64,000 nt of DNA, taken from Labrys sp. WJW (GTDB taxonomy: Bacteria; Pseudomonadota; Alphaproteobacteria; Rhizobiales; Labraceae). Of the stretch, positions 48,568-60,458 are shown piece by piece. Each line of letters opens with the position of its first letter. Position 1 is the first letter of the stretch. The position numbers and the translations under genes were made by a program. The stretch lies in the NCBI RefSeq assembly GCF_001676615.1, contig NZ_LYXZ01000031.1, positions 1 to 64,000 of the forward strand, given 5' to 3'. A model generated the notes under the pieces. That model ran no database searches and was not told where the DNA came from. It was given only the letters and a program-made list of their open reading frames with translations.

Positions 48568-49104
48568 ATGGCCGGCTATGTCGCCCTCCTCTACAGCATC
48601 GTGCTGACGCCGCAGCGGCGGGTCGTGATGGACGAACTGCGCGCGATCGCAACCGCATGCGGCTGTGACCGTCCCCGCACTCTGGCCTCGACCGGCAACC
48701 TCGTCTTCGAGACGCCCGAACAGGACATCGCCGCGCTCGAAACCCGGCTGGAAGCCGGCTTCCTGAACCATTACGGCAAACATGTCGACATCATCGTGCG
48801 GAGCGCGGAGGACTGGCGCAGCACAGTCGCCCGCAATCCGTTCCCGGCCGAGGCCGAACGTGACGGCGGCCTCGTCATCGCCCGCCTGATGCGGGTCCCG
48901 CTCAGCGACGACACCCTGCTCAAGCTGGAGCGTTATTGCGATAGGGGTGAGCGCCTTGCCCTGGTCGGCGGGGATCTGTGGATTGCCTTCGCTGGGCGCC
49001 CGAGCGAAAGCCGCCTTGTCGGCGCCCTTTCCACCAGGCGGCTCGGCGTCGGCACCGCGCGTAACTGGAACACCATACGCGGCCTCGGCCAGATGCTGGC
49101 CTGA
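48568..49104 (+). CDS. DUF1697-family protein
   Basis: 178 residues. The DUF1697 pattern is visible: MAGYVALLYSIVLTPQRRVV, RTLASTGNLVFETPEQDIAA, LEAGFLNHYGKHVDIIVRSA, DWRSTVARNPFP, and the C-terminal LSTRRLGVGTARNWNTIRGL. Proteins of this family are small cytosolic alpha/beta proteins of unknown function. It lies on the same strand as the PfkB gene and is convergent with maeB. Confidence 0.88.
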   Translation: MAGYVALLYSIVLTPQRRVVMDELRAIATACGCDRPRTLASTGNLVFETPEQDIAALETRLEAGFLNHYGKHVDIIVRSAEDWRSTVARNPFPAEAERDGGLVIARLMRVPLSDDTLLKLERYCDRGERLALVGGDLWIAFAGRPSESRLVGALSTRRLGVGTARNWNTIRGLGQMLA

Positions 49105-49148
49105 CGCGGGACGCCGGGAGCCATCACGCTCCCGGCTCTCCGGTTTTC

Positions 49149-51470
49149 TCAACCCTGTGCTGCTTGCGCCTCAGCCACGGCCACCGCCGTCATGTTGACC
49201 ACGCCGCGCACGGTCACGGCCCGGTTGAGGATGTGGGCCGGCTTGGCGGCACCGATCAGGATCGGGCCGACGGGCAAGGCATCTGCCAGCATGCGCGTGA
49301 GCTGGAAGGCGATGTTGGCCGCATCGAGGTTCGGCATCACCAGCACATTCGCCTCGCCCCGCAGCCGCGAGGAACTCAGCTTGAGGTCGCGCAGGCTTTC
49401 GGACAGGGCGGTATCCGCCTGCATCTCACCATCAGCCTCCAGATCGGGACGCTGCTCGACCAGGAGTTCCAGGGCCCTGCGCATCTTGCGAGCCGCATCG
49501 GTGTCGTAGGAACCGAAATCGGAATGCGACAGCAGGGCGATCTTCGGGTCGATACCGAAGCGACGGACATGCTCGGCCGCCAGGATCGCCATTTCGGCGA
49601 TCTCTTCCGCGCAAGGGTCGGGCTTGACCTGGGTATCGCAGATGAAGAAGGCGCCCTTCGCGGTCAGGACCAGGGACAGAGCCGAATAATCGCGCACCCC
49701 CGGCGCCAGGCCGATGATCTGCCGGACATAGCGCAGATGGCGCATATAGGCCCCTTCCAGGCCGCAGATCATCGCATCGGCATCGCCGCGATGCAGGGCC
49801 AGGGCGGCGATCACCGAGGTATTCGAACGCACGATGGTGCGTGCCGTGTCCTGGGTGACGCCGCCGCGCCCGGCCAGGTGATGATAGAGCGACCAATAGT
49901 CCTTGTAGCGGGGATCGTCGGCCGGATCGATCACCTCGAAATCATGCCCTGGCTTGATCGTCAGGCCGAAGCGCTGGATGCGGGTCTCGATCACGGAGGG
50001 ACGCCCGATCAGGATCGGGCGGGCCAGCCCTTCTTCCAGCACCACCTGGGCGGCGCGCAGGACGCGCTCGTCCTCGCCTTCGGCATAGACCACGCGCTTA
50101 GGATCGGCCTTGGCGGCGGCGAAGAGCGGCTTCATCACGAAGCCGGAGCGGAAGACAAAACGCGTCAGGCTTTCGGCATAGGCTTCCAGGTCGGTGATCG
50201 GGCGGGTCGCGACACCGGTTTCCTGGGCGGCCCGCGCCACGGCAGGAGCGATGCGCAGGATCAGGCGCGGATCGAAGGGCGACGGGATGAGAGAATCGGC
50301 GCCGAAGCGACGGCTTTCGCCACCATAGGCACGGGCGACCACATCCGAGGGCGTCTCGCGGGCGAGAGCCGCGATCGCCTCGACGGCCGCGTGCTTCATC
50401 TCCTCATTGATGGTGGTGGCACCGCAATCCAGCGCGCCGCGGAAGATGTAGGGAAAGCACAGGACGTTGTTGACCTGGTTCGGGAAGTCCGAACGGCCGG
50501 TGCAGATCATGGCATCCGGACGGGTCGCCTTGGCGAGTTCCGGCATGATCTCCGGGAATGGATTGGCAAGCGCCATGATCAGCGGATTATGCGCCATGCG
50601 CGCGATCATCTCGGGCTTGAGCACGCCGCCGGCGGAGAGGCCAAGGAAGATATCGGCCCCCTCGATGATGTCGTTGAGGGTACGCGCTTCGGTCTCCTGC
50701 GCATAGACATCTTTCCAGGGATCCATCAGCTCGGTGCGGCCCTTATAGACCACGCCCTTGATGTCGGAGATGAAGATGTTCTCGCGCTTGGCGCCAAGCG
50801 AGACCAGAAGGTTGAGGCAGGCGAGCGCCGCCGCGCCGGCGCCCGAAGCCACGATCTTGACCTCGCTGATCGCCTTGCCCGCGAGTTCCAGGCCGTTGCG
50901 GACGGCGGCGCCGACGATGATGGCCGTGCCATGCTGATCGTCGTGGAAGACCGGGATCTCCATGCGCTCGCGCAGGAGGCGCTCGACCTCGAAGCACTCG
51001 GGCGCCTTGATGTCTTCCAGGTTGATGCCGCCGAAAGTCGGCTCAAGCGCCGCGACCACGGTGACGATCTCCTCGATCGACCTGGAGGCGATCTCGATGT
51101 CGAAGACGTCGATGCCGGCGAACTTCTTGAACAGGACGGCCTTGCCTTCCATTACCGGCTTGGAGGCGAGCGGGCCGATATCACCGAGGCCGAGCACCGC
51201 GGTGCCGTTGGAGACGACGGCGACGAGATTGGAGCGGGCCGTCAGATTGGCCGCCTCGAGCGGATCGGCATGGATTGCCTCGCAGGCCGCCGCCACGCCG
51301 GGCGAATAGGCCAGGGCGAGGTCACGCTGGTTGCCGAGCGGCTTGGTCGCCTGGATCTCCAGTTTTCCCGGCTTGGGATAGCGGTGGTAGATCAGTGCCC
51401 CGGTCCGCAGATCCTCGGACATGGTCGAGGAATTCGTGGGGGCTGCCGAGCCGGCCTGGACATCTGACAT
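49149..51470 (-). CDS. maeB: NADP-dependent malic enzyme with phosphotransacetylase-like domain
   Basis: 773 residues from the ATG at 51470, with AGGACGGGA before it; MSEDLRTGA at 51422 is an alternative start. The enzyme decarboxylates malate to pyruvate with NADP. The malic domain is at about 15-440 ([67 protein letters not shown]). The C-terminal half is a phosphate acetyltransferase-like domain ([39 protein letters not shown]), typical of MaeB and probably regulatory by acetyl-CoA. Repeat copy D lies just upstream. Confidence 0.96.
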   Translation of the reverse strand: MSDVQAGSAAPTNSSTMSEDLRTGALIYHRYPKPGKLEIQATKPLGNQRDLALAYSPGVAAACEAIHADPLEAANLTARSNLVAVVSNGTAVLGLGDIGPLASKPVMEGKAVLFKKFAGIDVFDIEIASRSIEEIVTVVAALEPTFGGINLEDIKAPECFEVERLLRERMEIPVFHDDQHGTAIIVGAAVRNGLELAGKAISEVKIVASGAGAAALACLNLLVSLGAKRENIFISDIKGVVYKGRTELMDPWKDVYAQETEARTLNDIIEGADIFLGLSAGGVLKPEMIARMAHNPLIMALANPFPEIMPELAKATRPDAMICTGRSDFPNQVNNVLCFPYIFRGALDCGATTINEEMKHAAVEAIAALARETPSDVVARAYGGESRRFGADSLIPSPFDPRLILRIAPAVARAAQETGVATRPITDLEAYAESLTRFVFRSGFVMKPLFAAAKADPKRVVYAEGEDERVLRAAQVVLEEGLARPILIGRPSVIETRIQRFGLTIKPGHDFEVIDPADDPRYKDYWSLYHHLAGRGGVTQDTARTIVRSNTSVIAALALHRGDADAMICGLEGAYMRHLRYVRQIIGLAPGVRDYSALSLVLTAKGAFFICDTQVKPDPCAEEIAEMAILAAEHVRRFGIDPKIALLSHSDFGSYDTDAARKMRRALELLVEQRPDLEADGEMQADTALSESLRDLKLSSSRLRGEANVLVMPNLDAANIAFQLTRMLADALPVGPILIGAAKPAHILNRAVTVRGVVNMTAVAVAEAQAAQG

Positions 51471-51490
51471 TGCGTTTCCCGTCCTGTTGG

Positions 51491-51592
51491 CTAGGGCAAA
51501 GCGCAATCGTCGAAGGCCGCTTTGCTCTAACGCTTTGTTTCAATGCGTCATTGCGATTCTCGGTAGTCCCCTCAAATCGTAAAACGCTCTAG
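51491..51592 (-). repeat. Dispersed ~100-bp repeat, copy D (inverted)
   Basis: On the minus strand it starts CTAGAGCGTTTTACGATT, then CCGAGAATCGCAATGACGC, and ends with the TTAGAGCAAAGCGG...GCGCTTTGCCCTAG near-palindrome. It begins 21 bp upstream of the maeB ATG. Confidence 0.85.
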
Positions 51593-51663
51593 TCCGAGGC
51601 CTTGCGCGGCCCCGGCTTTCTTCGTTTTAGCGCATGCCATTACGGCCGCCAGCCCCGAGACTG

Positions 51664-53481
51664 TTATTTTTCCTGGACGTTCAGACGAATATGAAGTTCG
51701 CGCAGCTGCTTGGGCGTCGCCTCCGAGGGGGCACCCATCAGGATGTCTTCGGCGCGCTGGTTCATGGGGAATAGCGAGATTTCGCGCAGGTTCTGTTCAC
51801 CCGCCAGCAGCATGACGATGCGATCGACGCCGGCCGCCATGCCGCCATGCGGCGGAGCACCATACTGGAAAGCCCGATACATGCCGCCGAAACGCTCGAT
51901 CACCGTCTCCTCGCCATAACCGGCAATCTCGAAGGCCTTCACCATCGCTTCCGGCTTGTGGTTGCGGATGCCACCGGAGGCGATCTCGAAACCGTTGCAG
52001 GCAATATCGTACTGATAGGCCTTCAGCGTCAGCGGATCCTGGCTGTTGAGCGCATCGAGGCCGCCCTGCGGCATGGAGAAGGGGTTGTGCGAGAAATCGA
52101 CCTTCTTCTCGTCCTCGTTCCACTCGAACATCGGGAAGTCGACGATCCAGGCGAGCTCGAAACGGCTCTCGTCCACCAGCTTGAGGTCCGTGCCGACCTT
52201 GGTACGAGCCGCGCCGGCAAATTTGTAGAACTTGTTCGGATCGCCTGCGACGAAGAAGGCGGCATCGCCAGCCTTCAGGCCGAGCTGCAACCGGATCGCC
52301 TCGGCCCTTTCCGGGCCGATATTGTTGGCGATCGGTCCGCGCGCGCCGATGCCTTCGGCATTGGGATCGGCCTGCTTCGTCGTCTCGTCGGTCGCCTTGT
52401 CGAAGAACAGGATGTAGCCCAGGCCCGGCTGTCCCTCGCTCTGCGCCCAGGAGTTCATGCGGTCGGCAAAAGTGCGCTGGCCACCACCCGGTCCGGGAAT
52501 GGCCCAGACCTGGTTGGCGGGATCTTCGAGCATGCGCGCGAAGACCTTGAAGTTCGAGCCGCGGAAATGCTCGGAGACCTCCTGCATGATCAGCGGGTTG
52601 CGCAGGTCCGGCTTGTCCGAGCCATATTTGCGCAGCGCCTCCGCATAGGGAATGCGCGGCCAGCCCTTGGTGACGCTCTTGCCCTTGCCGAACTCCTCGA
52701 AAATGCCGGTGATCACCGGCTCGACGGCAGCGAAGACGTCTTCCTGGGTGACGAAGCTCATTTCGAGATCGAGCTGATAGAACTCGCCCGGCAGGCGGTC
52801 GGCGCGCGGATCCTCGTCGCGGAAGCAGGGCGCGATCTGGAAGTAGCGGTCGAAACCCGCCATCATCAACAGCTGCTTATATTGCTGCGGCGCCTGCGGC
52901 AAAGCGTAGAACTTGCCGGGATGGATGCGCGAGGGCACCAGGAAGTCGCGCGCACCTTCCGGCGAAGAGGCCGTCAGGATCGGCGTCTGGAATTCGTTGA
53001 AGCCTGCGGCCTTCATGCGCGTGCGCATGCCGTCCACCACCTTGCCACGCAGCATGATGTTGTTGTGGATGCGCTCACGCCTGAGATCGAGGAAGCGGTA
53101 TTTCAGGCGCGTCTCTTCCGGATAGTCCTGGTCACCGAACACGGGCAGTGGCAGTTCGGCAGCCTGGCCGAGCACCTCGATCTCGGTGACGTAGATTTCC
53201 ACCAGGCCCGTCGGCATCTCGTGGTTCTCGGTACCCTCGGGGCGCTTGCGCAGCTTGCCGTCCACGCGCACGACCCATTCCGAGCGCAGGGTCTCGGCCA
53301 CCTTGAAGGCCGGCGAATCCGGATCGACCACGCACTGGGTCAGGCCGTAATGGTCGCGCAGGTCGATGAACAGCAGGCCACCATGGTCGCGGATGCGGTG
53401 GCACCAGCCGGAAAGCCGCACGTCCTGCCCGACATGGTCGAGGCGAAGATCGGCGCAGGTGTGAGAGCGATAACGGTGCAT
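51664..53481 (-). CDS. aspS: Aspartyl-tRNA synthetase (bacterial type, class II)
   Basis: 605 residues. The N-terminal OB anticodon-binding fold starts [20 protein letters not shown]. Class II motif 1 is in [20 protein letters not shown], motif 2 is [19 protein letters not shown] with a bacterial GAD insertion after it, and motif 3 is [16 protein letters not shown]. As in many alphaproteobacteria, it may also charge tRNA-Asn (inference; gatCAB is not in the window). It is divergent from rnd, with repeat copy C in the spacer 18 bp upstream of its ATG. Confidence 0.97.
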   Translation of the reverse strand: MHRYRSHTCADLRLDHVGQDVRLSGWCHRIRDHGGLLFIDLRDHYGLTQCVVDPDSPAFKVAETLRSEWVVRVDGKLRKRPEGTENHEMPTGLVEIYVTEIEVLGQAAELPLPVFGDQDYPEETRLKYRFLDLRRERIHNNIMLRGKVVDGMRTRMKAAGFNEFQTPILTASSPEGARDFLVPSRIHPGKFYALPQAPQQYKQLLMMAGFDRYFQIAPCFRDEDPRADRLPGEFYQLDLEMSFVTQEDVFAAVEPVITGIFEEFGKGKSVTKGWPRIPYAEALRKYGSDKPDLRNPLIMQEVSEHFRGSNFKVFARMLEDPANQVWAIPGPGGGQRTFADRMNSWAQSEGQPGLGYILFFDKATDETTKQADPNAEGIGARGPIANNIGPERAEAIRLQLGLKAGDAAFFVAGDPNKFYKFAGAARTKVGTDLKLVDESRFELAWIVDFPMFEWNEDEKKVDFSHNPFSMPQGGLDALNSQDPLTLKAYQYDIACNGFEIASGGIRNHKPEAMVKAFEIAGYGEETVIERFGGMYRAFQYGAPPHGGMAAGVDRIVMLLAGEQNLREISLFPMNQRAEDILMGAPSEATPKQLRELHIRLNVQEK

Positions 53482-53498
53482 AGGCGTGTCTTTCCGGA

Positions 53499-53603
53499 CA
53501 AAGCGTTTTGCGATCGGACGGTATCACCGAGAATCGCAAAGACGGCGTCAAATGATGGTGCCAGAGTATAAATGCGTTTTCGCCAAAACGCGCTTTGCTC
53601 TGG
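53499..53603 (+). repeat. Dispersed ~100-bp repeat, copy C
   Basis: It reads AAAGCGTTTTGCGATCGG, a GGTATCACC segment, and GAGAATCGCAAAGACGGC. It ends with the near-palindrome CAGAGTATAAATGCGTTTT to AAAACGCGCTTTGCTCTG. It lies between divergent aspS and rnd. Confidence 0.87.
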
Positions 53604-53739
53604 AGTTTGAGGTCATAGACCCCAACGCCACCGCCGTCGTCAAGGTTGAGCTTGTCTTGTTCGGTGTCGAACGCGCCCAGACATGCATTCAAGGCCGAAA
53701 ACCTTGCCATGTGACGCCGCGTGCCCGATAAGCATATTC

Positions 53740-54912
53740 ATGCCACAATCCTCCAGTTCCCCAGTCGCCATCATCACCACAACCCAGGACCTCGAAGCCG
53801 CCTGCGCCCGTCTCGCCGCTCATGCCTTCGTAACCGTCGACACGGAGTTCCTGCGTGAAACCACCTTCTGGCCCAAGCTCTGCGTGGTGCAGGTCGCCAG
53901 CCCCGAAGAAGCCGTGGTCATCGATGCCTTGGCCGAGGGCCTCGATCTAGCCCCCCTGTTCGAGCTGTTGCGCAACGAGAAGGTGCTGAAGGTCTTCCAC
54001 GCCGCCCGGCAGGATATCGAGATCGTCTGGCACCTCGCCGGCTTCATTCCCGCGCCGCTGTTCGACACGCAGGTCGCCGCCATGGTGCTGGGCTATGGCG
54101 ACTCCATTGCCTATGACCAATTGGTCCAGCGCATCACCAACGCTCATATCGACAAGTCGTCCCGTTTCACGGACTGGTCGAAGCGCCCCCTCACCCAGGC
54201 CCAGATCAACTACGCCGTCTCGGACGTCACCCATTTGCGCGACGTCTATCTCAAGCTTGCGGCGTCGCTCGAGAAAAGAAAGAGGAGCCATTGGGTCGGC
54301 GACGAAATGTCTGTTCTGACTTCGCCGGATACCTATCGGCAGGCCCCGGAGGATGCCTGGCGGCGGGTGAGCGGACGCGTGCGCAAGCCGCGCGATCTTG
54401 CCGTGCTGGTCGAGGTAGCGGCCTGGCGCGAGCGCGAGGCTCAGTCGAAGAACGTGCCGCGTTCGCGTGTGCTCAAGGATGACGCCATCACCGAAGTCGC
54501 TCTGCAGGCCCCGGACACGCCGGAGAAGCTGGCCGGTATCCGCATGATTCCGAAGGGATGGGAACGCTCCCGCCCTGGCCTCGACCTGATCGAAGCGGTG
54601 AAGGCCGGTCTGGCTCGAGACCCCGCGAGCCTGCCACGCCAGGCGCCGCCGCGGATCGCCAGCAATGGCGCCGGCGCGACGGTGGAACTGCTCAAGGTAT
54701 TGCTGAAGATGGTGGCTGAAAGCCAGGGCGTCGCCGCCAAGGTGATCGCCACTACCGACGATCTCGACATGATCGCCGACAGCGATACCGCAGATGTCCC
54801 TGCCCTGCATGGCTGGCGCCGGGAACTGTTCGGCGAGAAGGCGCTCGCCCTCAAGCACGGCAAGCTGGCTCTGGCGATCGAACGCGGCAAGGTCGCGGCA
54901 ATTAGCCGATAG
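53740..54912 (+). CDS. rnd: Ribonuclease D
   Basis: 390 residues from the ATG at 53740 ([20 protein letters not shown]). RNase D is a 3'-5' exoribonuclease that trims tRNA and other stable RNA. The DEDD exonuclease motifs are visible: [11 protein letters not shown] (Exo I), [12 protein letters not shown] (Exo II) and [15 protein letters not shown] (Exo III, DEDDy type). HRDC-like helical repeats follow (about 200-380). The C-terminus is complete. Divergence from aspS is the common alphaproteobacterial arrangement. Confidence 0.95.
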   Translation: MPQSSSSPVAIITTTQDLEAACARLAAHAFVTVDTEFLRETTFWPKLCVVQVASPEEAVVIDALAEGLDLAPLFELLRNEKVLKVFHAARQDIEIVWHLAGFIPAPLFDTQVAAMVLGYGDSIAYDQLVQRITNAHIDKSSRFTDWSKRPLTQAQINYAVSDVTHLRDVYLKLAASLEKRKRSHWVGDEMSVLTSPDTYRQAPEDAWRRVSGRVRKPRDLAVLVEVAAWREREAQSKNVPRSRVLKDDAITEVALQAPDTPEKLAGIRMIPKGWERSRPGLDLIEAVKAGLARDPASLPRQAPPRIASNGAGATVELLKVLLKMVAESQGVAAKVIATTDDLDMIADSDTADVPALHGWRRELFGEKALALKHGKLALAIERGKVAAISR

Positions 54913-55013
54913 CTGGCTGTAATTGACTTGCGCTATGAGCCGGGTGAAGGCTGGGCGAATCGTTCGATTCGCCGGCCCTTTTGGCGCATCGTAGGCAGGA
55001 GTATGAGCATAAA

Positions 55014-56270
55014 ATGAAGGTCGCGGTTCTCGGCAGCGGCGTGATCGGAGTGACCTCCGCCTATTATCTGGCGAAGGCCGGACATGAAGTCGTCGTGCTG
55101 GACCGCCAGCCCGGCCCGGCTCTCGAGACCAGCTTCGCCAATGCCGGCGAGGTTTCGCCCGGCTATGCCTCGCCCTGGGCTGCCCCCGGCATCCCGCAAA
55201 AGGCGATCAAGTGGCTGTTGATGAAGCATGCCCCGCTGATCCTGCGCCCCCGCCCCGATCCGGCGATGGTCGCCTGGGTCTGGCGCATGCTCCTCAACTG
55301 CACCTCCGAGCGCTATGCCATCAACAAGAGCCGCATGGTTCGCCTGGCCGAATATAGCCGAGACAAGCTGATCGAACTCAGGGCCGCCACCGGCATCCGC
55401 TATGACGAACGCATGCAGGGTACGCTGCAGCTCTTCCGCACCCAGAAGCAGCTCGACGGCATCGGCAAGGATGTCGAGGTGCTCAAGCGCGATGGCGTTC
55501 CCTTCGAGGTCCTCGACGCGGATGGCTGTATCGGTGCCGAACCGGCTCTTGCCCATGTCCGTTCCCTGATCCGCGGCGGCCTGCGCCTGCCGAATGACGA
55601 GACCGGCGACTGCTACAAATTCACCGGCGCGCTGGCGAGCCTGGCCGAAACGCTCGGCGTGCGCTTCCGCTACGGTGTCGAGGTCAAGCAGCTTGTCTTC
55701 GCCGGAGACAGGATCGAGGGCGTCGAGACGAGCACGGGCGTGGAGAAGGCCGATGCCTATATCGCGGCTTTCGGCAGCTATACGCCCGGTTTCGTCGCGC
55801 CGCTCGGCCTCAAGGTGCCGGTCTACCCGGTCAAAGGCTATTCACTCACCATTCCGATTGTCGACGAGAGCCGCGCGCCTGTCTCCACCATCATGGACGA
55901 GACCTACAAGATCGCGATCACCCGGCTCGGTGATCGCATCCGCGTCGGCGGCATGGCCGAGATTTCAGGCTTCAGCAAGGACCTGCCGCCGGCTCGCCGT
56001 GACACGCTGGCCCAGTCGGTCAGCGATCTCTTCGGCGGTTCGGGCGATCTCGCGGCCGCGAGCTTCTGGTCGGGCCTGCGCCCGATGACGCCTGACGGCA
56101 CGCCGGTGATAGGACGAACCCGCTACAAGAACCTCCTGCTCAACACCGGCCACGGCACGCTGGGCTGGACCATGGCCTGCGGCTCCGGCCGGGTGATGGC
56201 CGATATCGTCAGCGGCAAGAAGCCGGAGATCGACGTTTCGGACCTCGGATTGAACCGCTACGGAGCCTGA
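55014..56270 (+). CDS. dadA: D-amino-acid dehydrogenase
   Basis: 418 residues from the ATG at 55014, preceded by AGGAG at longer spacing. This FAD enzyme oxidises D-amino acids (D-Ala preferred in the family) to 2-oxoacids and passes electrons to quinone. The FAD Rossmann motif [20 protein letters not shown] is at 3-22. [20 protein letters not shown] and [16 protein letters not shown] are DadA signatures. No racemase gene adjoins it. It interrupts the ppx-rnd neighbourhood seen in relatives. Confidence 0.94.
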   Translation: MKVAVLGSGVIGVTSAYYLAKAGHEVVVLDRQPGPALETSFANAGEVSPGYASPWAAPGIPQKAIKWLLMKHAPLILRPRPDPAMVAWVWRMLLNCTSERYAINKSRMVRLAEYSRDKLIELRAATGIRYDERMQGTLQLFRTQKQLDGIGKDVEVLKRDGVPFEVLDADGCIGAEPALAHVRSLIRGGLRLPNDETGDCYKFTGALASLAETLGVRFRYGVEVKQLVFAGDRIEGVETSTGVEKADAYIAAFGSYTPGFVAPLGLKVPVYPVKGYSLTIPIVDESRAPVSTIMDETYKIAITRLGDRIRVGGMAEISGFSKDLPPARRDTLAQSVSDLFGGSGDLAAASFWSGLRPMTPDGTPVIGRTRYKNLLLNTGHGTLGWTMACGSGRVMADIVSGKKPEIDVSDLGLNRYGA

Positions 56271-56356
56271 ACGCTCCGGTCCTTCATCCTCGCAAGGGCC
56301 ACACCCCGCTGGCGGCAGGCAGCGGGGATTGAAGGCTGCTGCCAGCCCGTCTCACT

Positions 56357-57991
56357 CTATTCAGCCGCCACCGTCACGGTCTCCTGCGGATCGAGGATGC
56401 GGATCAGGGCCTCGCGGCCGATCAGGCGCCCGAGCGCCTTCATGCGGGCGTTGAGCCGCTCGCCCACCAGTCCCTCCAGATCGCGGGGCACATCGAGCAA
56501 CAACTTGCCATGGCTGACATAGAGCGGCGCGCGCGGCAGCACGCCCGGCATCGAGGCGGACAGGATGTAGCCCACCCGCATCAGCCCCCCGAGAATGCGC
56601 GCCCGGTCGAGAATACGCGCAGTGGCAATCTCGCGGATACGCGGAGAGAGTTCCTCCTCGTTCAGGCCGACATGGCGGAAATAGTTTGCCACCGCCATAT
56701 AGGCACGCCCACGATGATCGACGCCGACAAAGGCGGCGTGGGCGATGATGTTGAGACTCTGTTCGCCGCGATAATCGGGGTGGGCACGCCAGCCGATATC
56801 GGCCACCAGGCAGGCCGCATGGCGCTGGCGTTTTTCGTCGGCAGTTTCGTCGAGGTGCGTCGATGCCGTGAAGCGGTCGCTCCAACGCACCAATTCCTCG
56901 CCATGCCGCGGCGAGCGCGAACGCAGGATGTTGAGCTCGCTCGCTGCCGTGATCAGGGGATCGAGCTTGCGGCTCTCCTCGTCGAGCAGCGAATAGAGCA
57001 GGCCTTCGCGCACGCCCTGGGCCGAGATCACCACATCGCGCGGCTTGCCAGCCTTGATGACCTCGCTCATCACCGCCGCGCCATAGGCGAGCAGCGGAAG
57101 GCGTCCTGTCGAAACGGTGTCCTTGCCGATCAAGGTGGTGTTGTCGACCCGCATGATCAGCTTGCAGAAATCGAGCATCTCCCGTGCCGGCACGCTATAG
57201 CCATGCATGATGTGCAGGGGATAGCCGAGCTGCATCATGTGCAGCTTGGCGAGCGATCGCCAGGTGCCACCGACCGCATAGAAGGTGCGATCCTTCAAAT
57301 GTTTCAGCGGGTCCGCCTTGGAAAGCTTGTCCTGGGCGATCTTGGCCGCCTTGCGCACCGACTGGCCGGAGGTGTCCTGCAGCGCCAGGCCGCCGAGCGG
57401 CGTCGTCATGCCCGAACCGGCGCGATGGCCGTGCACCTCGATGAGTTCGAGCGAACCACCGCCCATGTCGCCGACCACGCCGTCCGGCATGTGGAAACCG
57501 GAGATCACGCCATAGGCCGAAAGGCGCGCCTCGCGCTTGCCCGACAGGACCTCGATCTCGGTCCGGCAGATCGCCGTGGCACGGGCGATGAATTCCTCGC
57601 CGTCCTCGGCATCGCGCGCCGCCGCCGTGGCCAGCACGTAGAGTTCCCTAACGCCCATGGTATCGCACAGGGCGCGGAAGCGGATCAGGGCAGCATAGGC
57701 TTTGGCGACGGCCGCTGGATCAAGACGCTTGGTGGTCATCACGCCACGGCCGAGACCGCACAGCACCTTCTCGTTGAAGACGGCCGTTGGAGCGCGCGTC
57801 AGCCCCTCATAGACGACGAGACGAACCGAGTTTGAGCCGATGTCGATCGTCGCGATCGGCGGCCCCTGGCAGATGCGCCCCTGTGCGAAACCGGGCTGCC
57901 TCGTCCCCGGCTCCGCCGCGTCGGCAGCCTGGACATGGGGCAGCGTGTCAGCGTCGGCGGCTGAGGAGCGTTCGGGGAGAGTTGTGTTCAA
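56357..57991 (-). CDS. ppx: Exopolyphosphatase / Ppx-GppA phosphatase
   Basis: 544 residues from a TTG at 57991, with GAGG about ten bases upstream, overlapping the ppk end by 44 bp; no ATG fits. The actin-like ATPase fold begins [20 protein letters not shown] near residue 50 and has [15 protein letters not shown] as the second phosphate loop. The C-terminal HD-like helical part carries [20 protein letters not shown]. It releases phosphate from polyphosphate ends or hydrolyses pppGpp. Translational coupling to ppk balances polyphosphate synthesis and breakdown. Confidence 0.93.
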   Translation of the reverse strand: MNTTLPERSSAADADTLPHVQAADAAEPGTRQPGFAQGRICQGPPIATIDIGSNSVRLVVYEGLTRAPTAVFNEKVLCGLGRGVMTTKRLDPAAVAKAYAALIRFRALCDTMGVRELYVLATAAARDAEDGEEFIARATAICRTEIEVLSGKREARLSAYGVISGFHMPDGVVGDMGGGSLELIEVHGHRAGSGMTTPLGGLALQDTSGQSVRKAAKIAQDKLSKADPLKHLKDRTFYAVGGTWRSLAKLHMMQLGYPLHIMHGYSVPAREMLDFCKLIMRVDNTTLIGKDTVSTGRLPLLAYGAAVMSEVIKAGKPRDVVISAQGVREGLLYSLLDEESRKLDPLITAASELNILRSRSPRHGEELVRWSDRFTASTHLDETADEKRQRHAACLVADIGWRAHPDYRGEQSLNIIAHAAFVGVDHRGRAYMAVANYFRHVGLNEEELSPRIREIATARILDRARILGGLMRVGYILSASMPGVLPRAPLYVSHGKLLLDVPRDLEGLVGERLNARMKALGRLIGREALIRILDPQETVTVAAE

Positions 57992-60167
57992 GAGATTTGC
58001 CTCGTCCCGATAGGCTGGGATTGGTCATGAAATATTTGTGGGCGTTGAAGGGCTCTTCATCAGGCTGCGGGACTATGCGTTCGGCGGTCCCGTCGGGCAA
58101 GATGCTCCAGCTCTGTTGGTTGTCGATAAGGTTGGCGATCATGATCTGGTCGAGCACCTGCTCATGCACCGTCGGGTTGAGGATCGGGCAGAGCGCCTCG
58201 ACGCGCCGGTCGAGATTGCGCTCCATCAGATCGGCCGAGGAGATGTAGACCGCAGCCTTCTGGTGCGGCAGGCCATGGCCGTTGCCGAAGGCATAGATGC
58301 GGCCATGCTCCAGGAAGCGGCCGACGATGGACTTGACGCGGATATTTTCCGACAGGCCGGGAACACCCGGCCTCAGACAGCAGATGCCGCGCACCACCAG
58401 ATCGACCTGCACGCCCGCCTGGCTGGCGGCATAGAGCGCGTCGATGATCATGGTATCGACCAGCGAGTTGCATTTGCACCAGATGGCACCCGGCCGGCCG
58501 GCCTTGGCGTGCTCGATCTCGGCATTGATGTGATCGAGGATGCGCTGCTTGAGCGAGACGGGCGAGACCGCCATGCGCTCCAGAGCCGCCGGCTCGGCAT
58601 AGCCGGTGATGAAGTTGAAGATGCGCGAGACGTCGCGCGCGATCACGGGATCGGCAGTGAAGAAGGACAGGTCCGTGTAGATGCGCGCCGTGATCGGATG
58701 GTAGTTGCCGGTGCCGACATGGCAATAGGACACGAGTTGGCCCATCTCGCGCCGCACCACCAGCGAAAGCTTGGCGTGGGTCTTCAGTTCGATGAAACCG
58801 AACACCACCTGCACGCCGGCGCGTTCGAGATCGCGCGCCCAGCGTATGTTGGCTTCCTCGTCGAAGCGCGCCTTCAGCTCCACCAGTGCCGTGACCGATT
58901 TGCCGGCCTCGGCGGCTTCTGCCAGCGCCTTGACGATCGGGCTGTTGGAGGAAGTGCGGTACAGCGTCTGCTTGATGGCGACCACGTTCGGATCGCGCGC
59001 TGCCTGGTTGAGGAACTGCACCACCACATCGAAGGATTCGTAGGGGTGGTGCACCAGGATGTCCTTCTGCCGGATGGCGGCGAAGGCATCGGCCCCATGA
59101 TCGCGGATACGCTCGGGCGAGCGCGGCGAATAGGGCTTGAATTTGAGGTCCGGACGGTCGAGCCCGACGAGTTGCGACAATTCGTTGAGGGCGAGCATGC
59201 CCTCGACGCGAAACACCGCGTCGTCGGCGACGTCGAGTTCCTCTGTCACGAACTGGCGAATGCTGTCGGGCATGCCGGCCTCGATCTCGAGGCGGATCAC
59301 CACGCCGCGCCGGCGCTGCTTCAACGCCGTCTCGAACAGCAACACCAGATCTTCCGCCTCTTCTTCGACTTCGAGATCGGAGTCGCGGATGACGCGGAAA
59401 GACCCCTGCCCCTTCACGGTATAGCCGGGGAACAGTTTGGCGATGAACAGCACCGCCAGATTTTCCAGCGTGATGTAGCGGGCTGCCCCGGTTTCGGCGA
59501 AGTCCGGCAGGCGGATGAAACGCTCGACCTTGTGGGGCGCACGGATCAGGGCGTTCAGCATGCGCCCGTCGCTCATGCGCTTGAGCTGCAGGGCGATGGT
59601 GAAGCCGAGATTGGGAATGAACGGGAACGGATGAGCCGGGTCGACGGCGAGCGGCGTCAGGATCGGAAAGATGTAGCTGAGGAAATAATCGTCCAGCCAG
59701 GCACGCTCGGCCTTGGAAAGGTCGCGCGGCTCGGTGATCACGATGCCTTCGAGCAGCAAGTCGTCACGCAATTCGTTCCAGCGTTTCTGCTGGTCGGTGG
59801 CGAGCTTGGACACGGCCTCGCCGATCTTGACGAGTTGCTCGGCCGGCGACAGGCCATCGGGGCTGCGCGCCGTGACGTCCTCACGCACCTGGCCAATCAG
59901 GCCGGCGACGCGCACCATGAAGAACTCATCGAGATTGCTGGCCGAGATCGACAGGAAGCGCAGCTGCTCGAGCAGGGGATGACTCTTGTTGGACGCCTCC
60001 TCCAGCACGCGGCGATTGAACTGCAGCCAGGAAATCTCGCGATTGATGAAGCGGTCCGGGCTGACGCGTAGCGCGATCGAGTTTTGGGGGGGAGCCACGT
60101 CACGTGCCGCCTCCCGTATCTCATCGCCTTGCATCGCGCTCTCCGCCGTCTGTGCCGTGCTGGTCAT
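57948..60167 (-). CDS. ppk: Polyphosphate kinase 1
   Basis: 739 residues from the ATG at 60167. It polymerises the gamma-phosphate of ATP into polyphosphate, via an autophosphorylated His. Domains in order: N domain ([20 protein letters not shown]), H domain, then two phospholipase-D-like C domains with [20 protein letters not shown], the [20 protein letters not shown] segment containing the HAK motif, and the [20 protein letters not shown] block. The C-terminus overlaps the ppx start. It is separated from hdaA, its usual neighbour, by the beta-helix gene. Confidence 0.97.
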   Translation of the reverse strand: MTSTAQTAESAMQGDEIREAARDVAPPQNSIALRVSPDRFINREISWLQFNRRVLEEASNKSHPLLEQLRFLSISASNLDEFFMVRVAGLIGQVREDVTARSPDGLSPAEQLVKIGEAVSKLATDQQKRWNELRDDLLLEGIVITEPRDLSKAERAWLDDYFLSYIFPILTPLAVDPAHPFPFIPNLGFTIALQLKRMSDGRMLNALIRAPHKVERFIRLPDFAETGAARYITLENLAVLFIAKLFPGYTVKGQGSFRVIRDSDLEVEEEAEDLVLLFETALKQRRRGVVIRLEIEAGMPDSIRQFVTEELDVADDAVFRVEGMLALNELSQLVGLDRPDLKFKPYSPRSPERIRDHGADAFAAIRQKDILVHHPYESFDVVVQFLNQAARDPNVVAIKQTLYRTSSNSPIVKALAEAAEAGKSVTALVELKARFDEEANIRWARDLERAGVQVVFGFIELKTHAKLSLVVRREMGQLVSYCHVGTGNYHPITARIYTDLSFFTADPVIARDVSRIFNFITGYAEPAALERMAVSPVSLKQRILDHINAEIEHAKAGRPGAIWCKCNSLVDTMIIDALYAASQAGVQVDLVVRGICCLRPGVPGLSENIRVKSIVGRFLEHGRIYAFGNGHGLPHQKAAVYISSADLMERNLDRRVEALCPILNPTVHEQVLDQIMIANLIDNQQSWSILPDGTAERIVPQPDEEPFNAHKYFMTNPSLSGRGKSLEHNSPRTLLSRRR

Positions 60168-60458
60168 GGTCGTCAATGCCGCTCGCTATGTCCCAGGCTG
60201 CCGTTCCCCATCCCGCCAGTCGGAATCGCCGCCCGTCATGGGGAAGCCTGCTTAGGCCGCCTATATGACAATGCTGTCACATAAAATGGCCGTGCTGGGG
60301 AAAATTCGCAAAACTTCGCCCCGTCGCCTGTGGAACCATCACTGGCGCGCTCAACGAGCTGGACCCAGGCAGACCGCATGAGGCATCTTCCATGCGACCC
60401 TCGAGCCCCTCATCCCCAACGGACAGAACGACCAGTCCGCTCCAGGAGCAAATCAGGC

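Noticed and set aside
49164-51467. 767-codon open frame on the plus strand opposite maeB
   Set aside because: Mirror of the malic enzyme gene in the complementary codon phase; no domain recognisable.
58038-60071. 677-codon open frame on the plus strand opposite ppk
   Set aside because: Antisense shadow of polyphosphate kinase.
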